Below are positions 11,150-21,476 of a stretch of 64,000 bases of DNA, in pieces. Made by a program: the position numbers and the translations under genes. This stretch comes from Benincasa hispida (Eukaryota > Streptophyta > Magnoliopsida > Cucurbitales > Cucurbitaceae). The stretch covers positions 31,104,262 to 31,168,261 of the forward strand of contig NC_052349.1 of assembly GCF_009727055.1 (NCBI RefSeq), in the 5' to 3' direction. How positions within the stretch are numbered: the first letter of the stretch is position 1; the number at the start of each line of letters is the position of its first letter. The notes beneath the pieces were generated by a model. The model ran no database searches. It was not told the DNA's origin and was given only the letters and a program-made list of their open reading frames with translations.

Positions 11150-11795
11150 ACTTCCACCTCCAACAAGCGTGAAGGCTATACGAAGTTTCTTGGGGCACGC
11201 TAGATTCTATAGACGCTTCGTCAAAGATTTTTTAAAAATAGCACAACCATTGAGTGCGTTATTGGAGGCTGATAGAAATTTTGATTTTGACGACAATTGC
11301 CTCAACGCATTCAGAGTTTTGAAGAATGTATTGATTACCTCACCCGTGTTAATTGCACCTAATTGGACACTTCCTTTTGAAATAATGTGCGATGCAAGTG
11401 GGTATGCAATGGGAGCAACTTTGGCACAAAAGAGAAAAACAATCTTGCATCCCATCGCATATGCGAGTAAAGCATTAAATCTTGCTCAGACAAATTATAC
11501 CACCACAGAGAAGGAACTTCTTACGGTAATTTTTGCGTTGGAAAAATTTAGAGCATATCTGTTGGGAACAAAGATACTCATCCATACGGATCATTCGGCG
11601 ATAAAGTACTTAATGACAAAGAAGGACACAAAACCGAGATTGATCAAATGGGTTCTCCTCATTCAAGAATTTGACATAGAAATAATTGTACGAAAGGGGA
11701 CGGAGAACCAAGTTGTGGATCACTTGTCCAGATTGGAAAATCCTGAGGTTGACCGCAATAAGTCAGATGTGAGTGCGGTGTTCCCAGACGAGTAG
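11064..11795 (+). pseudogene. Athila/Tat RT thumb and RNase H
   Basis: A 243-codon frame. Residues 1-60 continue RT ([36 protein letters not shown]). RNase H follows from about residue 105: [10 protein letters not shown] with catalytic Asp110, [18 protein letters not shown] with Glu149, and [13 protein letters not shown] with Asp176. It ends with the connection motif [17 protein letters not shown]. The key acidic residues are intact. RNase H degrades the RNA strand of the RNA:DNA hybrid during reverse transcription. The frame starts inside the duplicated stretch after the Ns, so its N-terminus is not natural. Confidence 0.9.
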
Positions 11796-12135
11796 CTGTT
11801 CCATATTGAAGAATTGCCTTGGTACGCTGACATAGTCAACTATCTGGTTTGCGGACAATTTCCTAAAGATTATACCTACCACCAACAGAGGAAGCTCAAG
11901 CATGAATGTCGATATTATTATTGGGATGAGCCGAATCTGTATAAAAAGGGAGCATACCAGATTTTGTGACTATGCGTACCAAATGCTGCTCAACAACGCA
12001 TATTATCGCAATGTCATGACTCACCATGTGGTGGGCACTTTGGAGGACAACGCACTACAGCCAAGGTTTTACAGAGTGAATTCTTTTGGCCAACATTGTT
12101 TAAGGTTGCAGCTGACTATGTAATGAAGTGTGATC
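11796..12135 (+). pseudogene. Athila/Tat integrase N-terminal zinc-binding region
   Basis: Translation reads LPWYADIVNYLVCGQFP, then YYWDEPNLYKKGA, and then, after a stop and frameshift near 11966, the zinc-binding HHCC region (CGGHFGGQRTTAKVLQSEFFWP, ADYVMKCD). It stops at the N at 12136 in the middle of the CX2C pair. The logical continuation is the integrase core at 13819-14440; the codons between the two are absent. Confidence 0.8.
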
Positions 12136-12176
12136 NATAAAATTAAAAAATAAAAAATAAAAAATAATGGGAGGCC

Positions 12177-12320
12177 TTTAACGTCGGTTTTAAACCGACA
12201 TTGTAGGCCATCTTCAATGTCGGTTTAAAACCGACATTAAAGATTCATTTTTTTTAACCGACATTATACATTCGAGAATACTATTTTCAACCGACATTGA
12301 AGCCCAAAATTGTTGCAGTG
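12177..12320. repeat. CACTA right subterminal repeats and terminus
   Basis: Five AACCGACATT / AATGTCGGTTT words in both orientations, ending TTGTTGCAGTG, followed by AAA. A second copy of this terminus (ending TTGTTTCAGTG at 14510) appears after the 25-N gap because the flanking 1.5 kb is present twice. Confidence 0.85.
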
Positions 12321-12923
12321 AAAAGACCTCCAAACCGATCGAACTAACCCAAACCGATCCGAATCGGATTCCAACTACCTGAACTAGACCTCCCTGGGCT
12401 TCAAAATGGGCTGAATCGGTCAAAACCATGCTGAACCTAACCTCCAAGACCTTAACTGGTCAAACCAGTTCAATTGAATCGTTGAACGTTTGGCGCGTGC
12501 GTGAACTGGGCTGGAATGAGTAGCGTTGCAATCCGTCATCCTAGTGTTGCAATGCCACGGGATGTCTTCTTTGTTTCTAAGCTAGCTAAAGAACAACATT
12601 GCAACGCTGTGAGAGTAGCGTTGCAACGTTGTCTAATAGAAGCTTTAAATTTGAAATTCTACAGTTGAGCATGATTCGGACTTTCTTCAATTACAATCTA
12701 ATTGCAACTCTATTGACTTTAATAAATTTACAGACTCTTAGCCACATATTAAGGCCCATAAACAAAGAGCCAGTTACAACAATTACTTGTAAATTGAAGG
12801 GAAATTTGGATGCCAGAGCCATAATTTATCCATTTTAGCAACCATTTCATGTAATTCATGAAAAACACCCATCAAGCTAAAATTCACGTAAATTAGGTGC
12901 TTAAAATATGCTCTGATACTAGT
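12321..12923 (-). mobile_element. Copia-type leader and primer site, minus strand
   Basis: Noncoding sequence to the right of the CACTA element. On the minus strand it begins, just after the LTR end at 12924, with TAGTATCAGAGC (plus strand 12911-12922), one base different from the initiator-tRNA-Met primer site TGGTATCAGAGC. It contains several copies of GTAGCGTTGCAAC-like words (12520-12640) and a plus-strand frame at 12599-12838 without a recognisable domain. Confidence 0.6.
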
Positions 12924-13817
12924 TGATGGAGTTAACATTCAACATGCGAAAGCAATTAAGGATCTAAACACTCTAACTAATCAATTTTAGTTAATTAGCA
13001 TGCACGTTCATGGTTTTCAATATATTAGGGTTCAAATGAATACCTTGATGAATTCTTCCAATTGCTTGAAACCACCACGAATTTCTTCTCCTATCTCTGC
13101 AAGTCTTCTCTACTAATCTCAGACCTTAGATTGAGTGGTGGAACTCAAATTGAGAGGGAATTGATGTGGGATTTTATAGTTGAAGTAGAGAAGAAAAACA
13201 TATTTTTTTCTATATCTAATTTCTTATTGCATGAACCACGAAATTGAATTCAAAATATCAATTTATAGTTCTTTACCATGAAGAATTAAAATGAAAATGC
13301 CACTTAATATTCCATTCAATTAAGTGGCATGCGGTGGTTTTTGTAATGGAAAATATGGGATTATCCCACTTTCCATTTAATCCAAATATTTTAAATGTGA
13401 AATTGGGTTAAATTGAATATAAAATCAATTTTACAATTCTGAATTTCTCAAAACAAAATTAATTATAAAAATTTTATTATTTTGAATTTCTTAAATTCAA
13501 AAAGTAATAAACCAATTTCACAATTTTAAATTTCATAAATTCAAAATTTAATAATCTAATTTGGATAATTAATTTAATATCCAATATTAAATTAATACAA
13601 TACCTCATTAAAATATTTAATATTTTCAACTCTCTAAAATCGTAACGTTTAATTCGATAATTAAATATCAATTATATCAAATATAATAATCCAAACCCTA
13701 AACAAAGTTTGAACATTTCAAATTCTCTCAACAAGCTATTCTAAGGTTTAACCCTTTTATGAACTATAGAGAGACCTAATGAACATACAAATCATGAGTT
13801 CCAACAATTTGAAATTA
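12924..13817 (-). mobile_element. LTR of copia family D, minus strand, truncated at an N
   Basis: On the minus strand this is the 3' part of an LTR ending ...ACTCCATCA, next to the primer site. The same sequence continues to a proper 5' end at 16668 in the second copy. Here it is cut at the N at 13818, where integrase sequence begins abruptly. Confidence 0.75.
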
Positions 13818-13818
13818 N

Positions 13819-14440
13819 GACCATTCCCTCCCTCGAATGGTAAACATTATATTTTATTAGTTGTCGACTATGTATCCAAGTGGGTAGAGGTAGTGGCGTG
13901 CGCCGCAAGCGATGCGGCGGTAGTCTCTCGATTCCTGAAGAAGAACATTTTCACTCGTTTTGGCACCCCACGTGCCATAATAAGTGATGAGGGGTCTCAC
14001 TTCGTCAATCATACTGTTAAGAAGCTGCTACAAAAATACAACATCCTCCACAAAGTGGCCACTACATCCCATCCGCAGACGAATGGTCAGGTCGAGGTGT
14101 CCAATCGAGAAATTAAGCTGATACTCGAAAAGGTAGTAAGTCCTTCATGAAAAGATGGGCAACAAAGCTCGACGATGCGTTGTGGGCATACCGGACTGCA
14201 TTTAAAACACCCATAGGTATATCCCCATATGTGTTGGTATTTGGTAAGGCATGTCATTTGCCTCTGAAGCTGGATTATAAGGCATTGTGGGCGGTAAAGA
14301 AGCTGAACTTTGATTTGAAGACAGCAGGAAAAGTGTAAAAAATGCAATTGGTCGAACTAGAAGAATGGAGGATTAATGCATATGAGAACGCAAAAATTTA
14401 CAAGGAGCACACCAAGCGCTGGCACGACAAATACATATGC
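13819..14440 (+). pseudogene. Athila/Tat integrase core fragment
   Basis: Two frames separated by a frameshift near 14150 read [51 protein letters not shown] (second catalytic Asp), [23 protein letters not shown] (catalytic Glu), then WAYRTAFKTPIGISPYVLVFGKACHLP and [25 protein letters not shown]. The core fits directly after the fragment ending at 12135. It is bounded by N at 13818 and by 25 Ns at 14441-14465, so its placement between two copies of a copia LTR is suspect. Confidence 0.88.
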
Positions 14441-14465
14441 NNNNNNNNNNNNNNNNNNNNNNNNN
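14441..14465. other. Assembly gap (25 Ns)
   Basis: A run of 25 N. Other ambiguous positions are single or triple Ns at 8786, 11016-11018, 12136, 13818 and 17857. Each marks an abrupt change of sequence class or a local duplication. Confidence 1.
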
Positions 14466-16157
14466 TAATACTATTTTCAACCGACATTGAAGCCCAAAAT
14501 TGTTTCAGTGAAAAGACCTCCAAACCGATTCGAACGTAACCCAACCGATTCCGAATCGGGATTTCCAACTACCTGAACAAGACCTCCCTGGGCTTCAAAA
14601 TGGGCTGAAATCGGTCAAAACCATGTGAACCTAAACCTCCAAGACCTTAACTGGTCAAACCCAGTCAATTGAATCGTTGAACGTTTTGGCGCCACTCGTT
14701 GCCGTGAACTGGCTGGAAAGGGAGTAGCGTTGCAATCCGTCATCCGGAGTGTTGCAATGCCACGGGATGTCTTCTATGTTCTAAGCTAGCTAAAGAACCA
14801 ACATTTGCAACGCTGTGAGAGTAGCGTTTGCAACGTTTGTCTAAATAGAAGCTTTAGATTTGAAATTCTACAGTTGAGCATGATTCGGACTTTCTTCAAT
14901 TACAAATCTAATTGCAACTCTATTGACTTTAATAAATTTTACAGGACTCTTAGCCACAGTATAAGGCCCATAAAACAAAGAGCCAGTTACAAACAATTAC
15001 TTGTAAATGAATGCGGAAATTTGGATGCCAGAAGCCAGAATTTATCCCATTTTAGCAACCATTTCATGTAATTTCATGAAAAAACACCCATCAAGTTAAA
15101 ATTCACGTAAATTAGGTGCTTAAAATATTGGCTCTGATTACTAGTGTTTGATGGAGTAAAACATTCAACATGCGAAAGCAATTAAGGATTCTAAAACACT
15201 CTAAACTATCAATTTCTAGTAATGGAGCATGCACGGTTCCATGGCTTTTCAAGTATATTAGGGTTCAAATGAATACCTGATGAATTCTCTCCAATTGGCT
15301 TTGAAACCACCACGAATTTCTCTCTTCCGTATCTCTGCCTAAGCGGCTTCTCTTACTAATCTCAGACGACTGTAGATTTGCGAGTGGTGGAACTTCAAAT
15401 TTGCAGAGGGCGAATTGATGTCTGGGATTTACTAGTGAAGTAGAGAAGGAAAAACATGAAACGGTGTTCTTCTCATATACCTTAATTTCTTATGCATTTG
15501 AACCACGAAATTGAATTCAAAATATCATTTATATCTTGTACCAGAAGAATTAAAATTAAAAAGTGCCTACTTTATATTCCATTCAATTAAGTGGCATGCG
15601 GTCGGTTTTTGTAATGGAAAAATATGGGACTTATCCCACTTTCCATTACATCCAAAATATTTTAAATGTGAGAATTGGTTAAATTGCGTGAGATATTAAA
15701 TCCAATTTTACAATGTGCTGAAATGGCTTCTTCAAACACAAAATAATTTATAAAAATTTTACTTATTTTTAAATTTCTTAAATTCAAAAAGTAATAAACC
15801 AAGTCCATTCAGCAACTTTTATAATCATAAATTCAAAAATTTAAGAATCTTAAATTGTCATAAATTAATTTAATATCCAATATTTACACCTTATCTATTC
15901 AATATCCCAAACCCAATACCTCATTAAAAATATTTAATCATTTTCAACTCTCCTAAAATCGTAACGTTTAATTTCGATAATTAAATATCAATACATATAT
16001 CAAATTATAATAATCCAACAGCCACTTAACACAAACGGTTGAACATTTCAAATTCTAGAACTCAACAAAGCTATTCTAAGGTTTAAACCCTTTTATGAAC
16101 TATAGAGAAGACCTAATGAACATACAAAATCATGAGTTCCAAACAAGTTTGAACATT
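14466..16157. repeat. Second, insertion-rich copy of 12277-13817
   Basis: Starts AATACTATTTTCAACCGACATT, like 12277, and follows it through the CACTA terminus, the AAA flank, the leader, the primer site (15131-15145, disrupted) and the LTR, ending near CATGAGTTCCAA. It is about 150 bases longer (about 1690 against 1541) because of many one- to four-base insertions, for example CGTTTGTCTAAATAG against CGTTGTCTAATAG. Insertion-dominated differences point to unpolished single-molecule reads used to close a gap rather than to an evolved duplication. Confidence 0.85.
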
Positions 16158-16668
16158 AATTGGTTAACTTTTCAAGCCATAGCTACGTTCAAAATTACCG
16201 TGTTTACCCTTGTAAATACATCCACTTCTTAAGTTTCCACTAACCTTTATATGAAACAATTGTTTATGATTCTACCAATAAATCGAATCCCTCTCACCCA
16301 TGAGAGGGCGGGGCCCCTTTGTTCAAGGTCAAAAGTCAGTGCTTAAGGGAACAACCTATCTGTTTCCCCTAAAACAGGTAGGAGTGAATTCCGTATTGCA
16401 AAACTACGTCCCCGGTTATCTATCCAGTCTTACCCTTAAATGGGAGGCTTATTGAGCAGCGATGTTGAACCACTCCCACCTATATAGATTAAAGAACAAT
16501 CTCGAATAAACAAGAGTTCATAGTTAGTTCAGGATTAAGATCAAGTTACCTTAGGTCATCAAATTAAAATAATCAGTTTTAATAGTAAACGATCGTTATA
16601 AAAAAAAGTGACCATCTCGTGGTCCGATCTTATGTTTACAAACTGCGAGTTTTAGGACATTCCCAACA
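15149..16668 (-). mobile_element. LTR of copia family D, minus strand
   Basis: The minus strand starts TGTTGGGAATGTCCTAAAACTC at 16668 and ends ...CATCA at 15149 (TG...CA). The 16190-16660 part aligns with the other D LTRs: ACCCATGAGAGGGCGGGGCCCCTTTGTTCAAGG resembles 43800-43830 and the reverse complement of 25030-25070. It is next to a leader with a primer site, so it is the 5' LTR of a minus-strand copia element. The part left of about 16157 carries the long-read noise described for 14466-16157. Confidence 0.8.
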
Positions 16669-17158
16669 CCTCTACGGTCGATGCTTGAGAGAGAGGGTTA
16701 GAATGGAGAGTGTGAGAGATAGGATAGAGAGAGAGTGAGGAATTTGGAGGGGGTGGTGACTGTGATGGTGAAAAGAGAGAGATGGGGAAATTTAAAGGCT
16801 TCCTCCCTTCTTTAATTATTTTTTTTTAATTTTAACATTTTTAGTCTTTTCAGATTTTTTTTAAGATAAAAAACTTTTGCCTTTTCCTTCTTTTCCTTTT
16901 TAACTATTTTTTTCGAACCTTTCTTTTAAATCATTTTTTTTTAAATTAAAATCAATTTTTTATACCAACAACTTTTTTTTTCTTTACTTTTTAATATTAC
17001 TTATCCCAACTTTTTTCTTCCCCCCCCCACCCCAACTTTCTAGCATATCAGCTATTGTATTGACCAACATTTCAACTAGGAGGAGCAACTTTTTTTTTTT
17101 TTACTTCCACATATCTTTGCAAAAGGTGGGGTTTTTTTTTTGTTCAGAAATGCCTCGA
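16669..17158. other. Low-complexity GA-rich then T-rich tract
   Basis: 16680-16790 is a GAGAGAGA-rich purine stretch; 16800-17110 is T-rich with long T and C runs. I see no gene and no element ends. Confidence 0.7.
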
Positions 17159-17644
17159 CCACTGCCTTGACACATATAGGGATTACTCCGAAATGTCTAA
17201 ACAAACCCATTATATTACTGCTTGATCTACGTAGGGATGATCCCAAAAAGGTCTAAACAACCCTATTATACCACTCCTTGATCTACGTAGAGATGATCCC
17301 GAAAAAGTTAAACAATCCTATTATACTACTCCTTGATCAACGTAGGGATGACCCCAGAAATGTCTAAACAACCCTATTATATCACGTCTTGATCAACATG
17401 GGAATGACCTAAGAAAAGTCTAAACAACCCTATTATATCACTTCTTGATCAACGTAGGGATGACCCCCCAAAAGGTCTAAACAATCCTATTATACCACTC
17501 CTTGATCAACTTAGGAATGACCCTGGAAAGGTCTAAACAACCCTAACTATATCACTTTTTGATCAATATAGAGATGGCCCCAAAAAGGTCTAAACAACTT
17601 TATTATATCACTTATTGATCAATGCAGAGATGATCCTAGAAAGG
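17159..17644. repeat. 56-bp minisatellite, left block
   Basis: About eight head-to-tail units of 55-57 bases of the form CTTGATCAACGTAGGGATGA + CCCC(A)AAAAGGTCTAAACAACC + CTATTATATCACTC. Units differ by several bases. The array is cut at 17644 by an Athila/Tat element and resumes at 21198. Confidence 0.92.
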
Positions 17645-17856
17645 TGATAACGAGCAGAAATGCATGTTATCATAGTGCTAAGTTCTTAAACAATGCTAGC
17701 TTGCGTTGATAAAATGTGTTAGATTGCGTCCAAAATGCATAAAGTTTATTATATTGCGGTCGCATGCGTTCATCGCATAGGAACAGTTGATTTTTGTAGT
17801 TTTATGCAAAATATGCATTGATGCAAGGCGAAAATTGCGATCATAGGAAAGCATTG
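17645..17856 (+). mobile_element. 5' LTR start of Athila/Tat element (truncated)
   Basis: Begins TGATAACGAGCAGAAATGC. It aligns with the 3' LTR start at 19395 over its whole 212 bases (shared GATAAAATGTGTTAGATTGCGTCC and GCGTTCATCGCATAGGAACAGTTG). It breaks off at the N at 17857. It is inserted in the 56-bp minisatellite. Confidence 0.85.
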
Positions 17857-17857
17857 N

Positions 17858-17960
17858 CGATTAAATTATCAAATGATGACGGAACCAACATATTCAAAGT
17901 TAATGGGCAGCAAGTAAAGGCGTATCATGGAGAAGGCTGGCATCGCCAAGTCAACTCCGT
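17858..17960 (+). pseudogene. Athila/Tat integrase C-terminal end
   Basis: The frame reads GTNIFKVNGQQVKAYHGE, the conserved end of Athila/Tat integrase (family pattern FKVNG.RLK...). It follows the N at 17857 directly after 212 bases of 5' LTR, so nearly the whole element interior (rest of LTR, gag, protease, RT, RNase H, most of integrase) is missing from the assembly or from the genome at this point. Confidence 0.75.
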
Positions 17961-19394
17961 GGAACTCAAGAACTTTGAATAAAGAAGGAAGTAGGAGGTC
18001 CCTGCGTTATCAAACGATCGCAATCCATCAGGGACACAAGTTTGGGAATCATGAATCTTCAATTCTTCTTTACTACTCAGAATTTTCAATTCACTATATC
18101 TTTCCAGTCTTTATCTATTCTAACTCTTATTATACAAAAAATAAATAAAAACAAAAACAAAACAGAAAAAAGGAGATTGCGATAAACGAATTTTGTTTTG
18201 TTTAAAAATCATTTGACCCTCTCTTTGTTTTTCTTGCAACAATGGAGGCGCTGGATTGCGAGGTGTTATACAAAGAAGCAACTTATCTTACTCCATTACT
18301 ACATTCCAAAGAAGATAGATCGCCGCAAAGAAGGATGCATCAATACACAATGTGGGCGATAGCGCAAATTTGGGGGTTGTATTCTTCCTTATCTCTATTT
18401 CAAATTTTGCACTATCGCGTCGTATTTTAGTTTTAAAAGTTTTATCATCGCATCCTCTTTGATTATCGCAATCATTTAATATTGATAAATTTAGTAAGTT
18501 ACTGCATACTTCTCTTTGCCAATTATGATTTCAATGATGAAAAACATACTTCTATTTATGTCGTATATACTAACGTTAACTTAATCTTAAGATAGTCACC
18601 TCATGAAATATTTCTAGAAGTTAGGGGTCTGCTAGCTTTCTTTCGAACTCTCTTTACGAAACTTTCTAAGAACATCGCATGACTTATTTCAATCTTCTGG
18701 CAATGAGGAATCTTCTGGAAATGAGGACATTGCCGCATCTTAAATTTGAATTTGAGGTATTTATTTTCGACCTTGCTATTTTGAAAATATATATATATAT
18801 ATATTGAATAACAACTCCACTGTCAACGCAATGGGAAACCATGTTGATAAGAGTTAAGTTGTGAAGGGCACTTACCTGTAGTTGGATGTTCGCATGACAC
18901 ACGTGGGGGTAAGCCAAAACGAAAGTAAGTTGCCAGGATAAACGCAAAAATAAATGACCGCAACTCCGTTGCCAAGAAGATATGAATTTAGTCGGAGGAA
19001 GAGCGCATTGCTCGTAGTTGGATGCCCGCTGACACACGTAGGGGCAAGCCAAAATGAAGGCAAGGCACTTGGATCAATGCAAGGTAAAAAAAATGATAAT
19101 GTCAAGAAATATGCAAGGATAAAAATCCCTAACACCCCGGTGGAAAAGTTCTCTTTTTGAAATAAATCATGCGATGTTCCGAAATTTAGTAAAGTCCTTT
19201 TGAAGGTAAAGCTTGCAGTCCCTAAGTCTTAGAATATTTTAAGAGGAGACTTGAATAAGACTTAAGGAAACTTTGGTATATAGGATTTGAACAAAGTATC
19301 CTTGAGAAATCTAGGAAAAGAACATTGCGGTCAACTTGCTAAAGGAAATCTTTAGCTTATGCTTGAGGACAAGCATTGTTTAAATTTGAGGGTG
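17961..19394 (+). mobile_element. 3' untranslated interior and polypurine tract of Athila/Tat element
   Basis: The sequence between the pol end and the 3' LTR has no long frame. Two inexact repeats of GTAGTTGGATG..CGC(A)TGACACACGTGGGGG(C)AAGCCAAAA occur at about 18879 and 19013. The terminus reads GAGGACAAGCATTGTTTAAA TTTGAGGGTG at 19360-19394; the TTTGAGGGTG form is the polypurine tract typical of Athila/Tat elements, directly before TGATAACAGG of the LTR. Confidence 0.7.
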
Positions 19395-19855
19395 TGATAA
19401 CAGGCAGAAATGCACATTATAGTGTTAAGTTCTTAAACAATGCTGACTTGCGTTGATAAAATGTGTTAGATTGCGTCCAAAAAGCATTAAGTTTATTATA
19501 TTGCGGCCGCATGCGTTCATCGCATAGGAACAGTTGATTTTTGTATTTTTATGCAGAATATGCGTTGACGCAAGGCGGAAATTGCGATCATAGGAAATCA
19601 TTAGTCGAGCGCAGCATTACCGCAAGGCTTTGTGGTGATTGTGTTCACAAACATTTTCTCAAGAAGGATTGCCGCAACTTGGTCGGCACAACTTGGTGGG
19701 CGCATCTGAGTGAAAGGCATAATTAATCGCGATGTGACAGAAAGCTAATGATGGTCGAATCCGAATTAAGCTTACAACCACTAACAATAACAAGTACACT
19801 CAGCTTTTCGGTGACAAATATTTGGCGCATCAGTCAGGGATTAAAGCCTTCACAC

Positions 19856-19893
19856 CTGTCTCTTATACACATCTAGATGTGTATAAGAGACAG
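19856..19893. other. Tn5 mosaic-end mate-pair junction (artefact), complete
   Basis: Bases 19856-19874 are CTGTCTCTTATACACATCT, the 19-bp Tn5 mosaic end used in transposase sequencing kits. 19875-19893 is its exact reverse complement. Two mosaic ends back to back form the circularisation junction of Nextera-type mate-pair libraries. It is not plant sequence. Confidence 0.98.
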
Positions 19894-20171
19894 GTGTTAT
19901 ACTATGCCAAATACCCCTTTAAAGCTACTCGAGAGAGAGTCTAAAGAAAGAACCTAAGACTCGAGAGAGCTAGATTAGAATCTAGACTTGAGAGAGCAAG
20001 ATTAGAACTGCATAAACAAGAGATAATGACTTAGAGATAAGGTCTGTTTGTCAACCTGCATCACATGCATCCTAGAGATGGGAATGATATTATGTGGTCG
20101 CCTTATTTGTGTGTGTGTCATTTTGTCATCGCATAAATAAGAATAGAGGCTTATGTGTAGGTCCTATAGAC
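19894..20171. repeat. 278-bp duplicate of 20483-20760 between adaptor junctions
   Basis: Starts GTGTTATACTATGCCAAATA and ends GTCCTATAGAC. It matches 20483-20760 at a constant offset of 589 with two visible mismatches (near 20148 and 20160). It lies exactly between the two adaptor junctions, which indicates a mate-pair read inserted during gap filling. Confidence 0.95.
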
Positions 20172-20206
20172 CTGTCTCTTATACACATCTAGATGTGTAT
20201 AAGAGA
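20172..20206. other. Second Tn5 mate-pair junction (artefact), incomplete
   Basis: CTGTCTCTTATACACATCT at 20172-20190, then 16 of 19 bases of its reverse complement; the last three bases are replaced by the following GAAGCAG. Confidence 0.97.
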
Positions 20207-21197
20207 GAAGCAGAGAGTAGGCCGACTCTTGCGAGAGCGAGATTATCTTTTGAACACGAGTAGAAAAACAGTGTAAAAGCCTCGACAGCAAGAGATTTTT
20301 ACCAGGCTCTTTATTCTATACTTGCATTGTTATTTTGTATTTCATCTTTATATTTATACAATGGAATTTCTTATTCTACATCTGTTCACTCTCTTAGCAC
20401 ACATGAGTAGCTAAACTAGTCAAATGGGTTGAGAAGAACTAAGCTAACATGACCTAGGAAGTTCATTGCTCGCGATTATCTTGTGTTATACTATGCCAAA
20501 TACCCCTTTAAAGCTACTCGAGAGAGAGTCTAAAGAAAGAACCTAAGACTCGAGAGAGCTAGATTAGAATCTAGACTTGAGAGAGCAAGATTAGAACTGC
20601 ATAAACAAGAGATAATGACTTAGAGATAAGGTCTGTTTGTCAACCTGCATCACATGCATCCTAGAGATGGGAATGATATTATGTGGTCGCCTTATTTGTG
20701 TGTGTGTCATTTTGTCATCGCATAAATAAGAATAGAGTCTTATGTGTACGTCCTATAGACTTATCGCATATATCGCATGTGTTTTAGCCTTAGAAGTTGT
20801 GGCATTCGCACCGAGAGGTGGTTTACTGTTGTATGCATGTTGCATGATCGCAAAGCATGAACGCATCCTACAAAGTGTTAGCCGAAACCCTTCTCAACTT
20901 GTTCACCGCAAAGTAATCGCATTTTTCGTTTGTCAACTCTCTTTTCAAACTCCGCCGCATTTGATTATTTTTCATTAACGCAAACGACAACCTCAATAAC
21001 ACTTTATTTATTTAGTTACCGCAAAGTTTTCCTAAAAATTACCACCGCAACCTATTTTCACAAGTCCCTAAGTTCGACCCTGGACTTACCAGGAAACTCA
21101 GTGGAGTTTACACTTGGATTTCGCTGAGGAAACTTGAGTGCTCAACGTAATTTCACCATCGCATTTCATCCACATTTCCACATCATAAAAGCACGCA

Positions 21198-21285
21198 TAA
21201 AAAGGTTTAAATAACCCTATTATATCACTCAATAATTCACGCAGGGATGATCTTAAAAAGGTTTAAACAACCCTAGTATACCGTG
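21198..21285. repeat. 56-bp minisatellite, right block
   Basis: About one and a half further units (AAAAAGGTTTAAATAACCCT ..., then CACGCAGGGATGATCTTAAA...). They show that the Athila/Tat element inserted into one continuous array. Confidence 0.88.
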
Positions 21286-21476
21286 TACTAAGGATGATGA
21301 TATTACAAGATCAATGCATACTTCACGATTGCATCTCTTAGTACTCTTCATCTACCCAAGCTTAAAATATAATAAAGCCTTATAAAGCTCACCATATTTT
21401 TGGTCTTTCATGCCTCATTTATCTTGGTTTACGCAATCGAGACTCATTTTTTTATAGTGATATTTTTTACAGAATG
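21286..21476. other. Short unclassified spacer
   Basis: Sequence between the minisatellite and the first ATG of the mobile-domain pseudogene. I see no element ends; it may be the 5' region of that gene. Confidence 0.5.

Larger units (their letters stand above)
7327..12320. mobile_element. CACTA-type DNA transposon (composite in this assembly)
   Basis: The left end reads CACTAGAAGAATTTCGAGCT at 7327. The right end, read on the minus strand from 12320, is CACTGCAACAATTTTGGGCT, an imperfect terminal inverted repeat. Both ends are followed inward by clustered TTTAATGTCGGTT / AACCGACATTAAA subterminal repeats (7348-7640 and 12177-12300). The outermost bases are flanked by AAA on both sides (7324-7326, 12321-12323), matching the 3-bp target duplication of CACTA elements. 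No transposase is recognisable. Part of the interior is Athila/Tat sequence bounded by N positions, so length and content are unreliable. Confidence 0.8.
19395..21197 (+). mobile_element. 3' LTR of Athila/Tat element, with artefactual inserts
   Basis: Starts TGATAACAGGCAGAAATGC after the polypurine tract. Near its end it carries AAGTTCGACCCTGGACTTAC, the conserved 3' block of Athila/Tat LTRs (compare 24040-24070), and finishes around CCACATCATAAAAGCACGCA, after which the minisatellite resumes. The words ATCGCA / CCGCAA are strikingly frequent. The stretch 19856-20206 contains transposase adaptor junctions and a copied segment, so the true LTR is shorter than shown. Confidence 0.8.

Noticed and set aside
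19856..20206. A natural Tn5-like or other bacterial transposon end
   Set aside because: Exact back-to-back mosaic ends without any transposase, together with a flanking duplicate of local sequence, fit a library junction and not an insertion.
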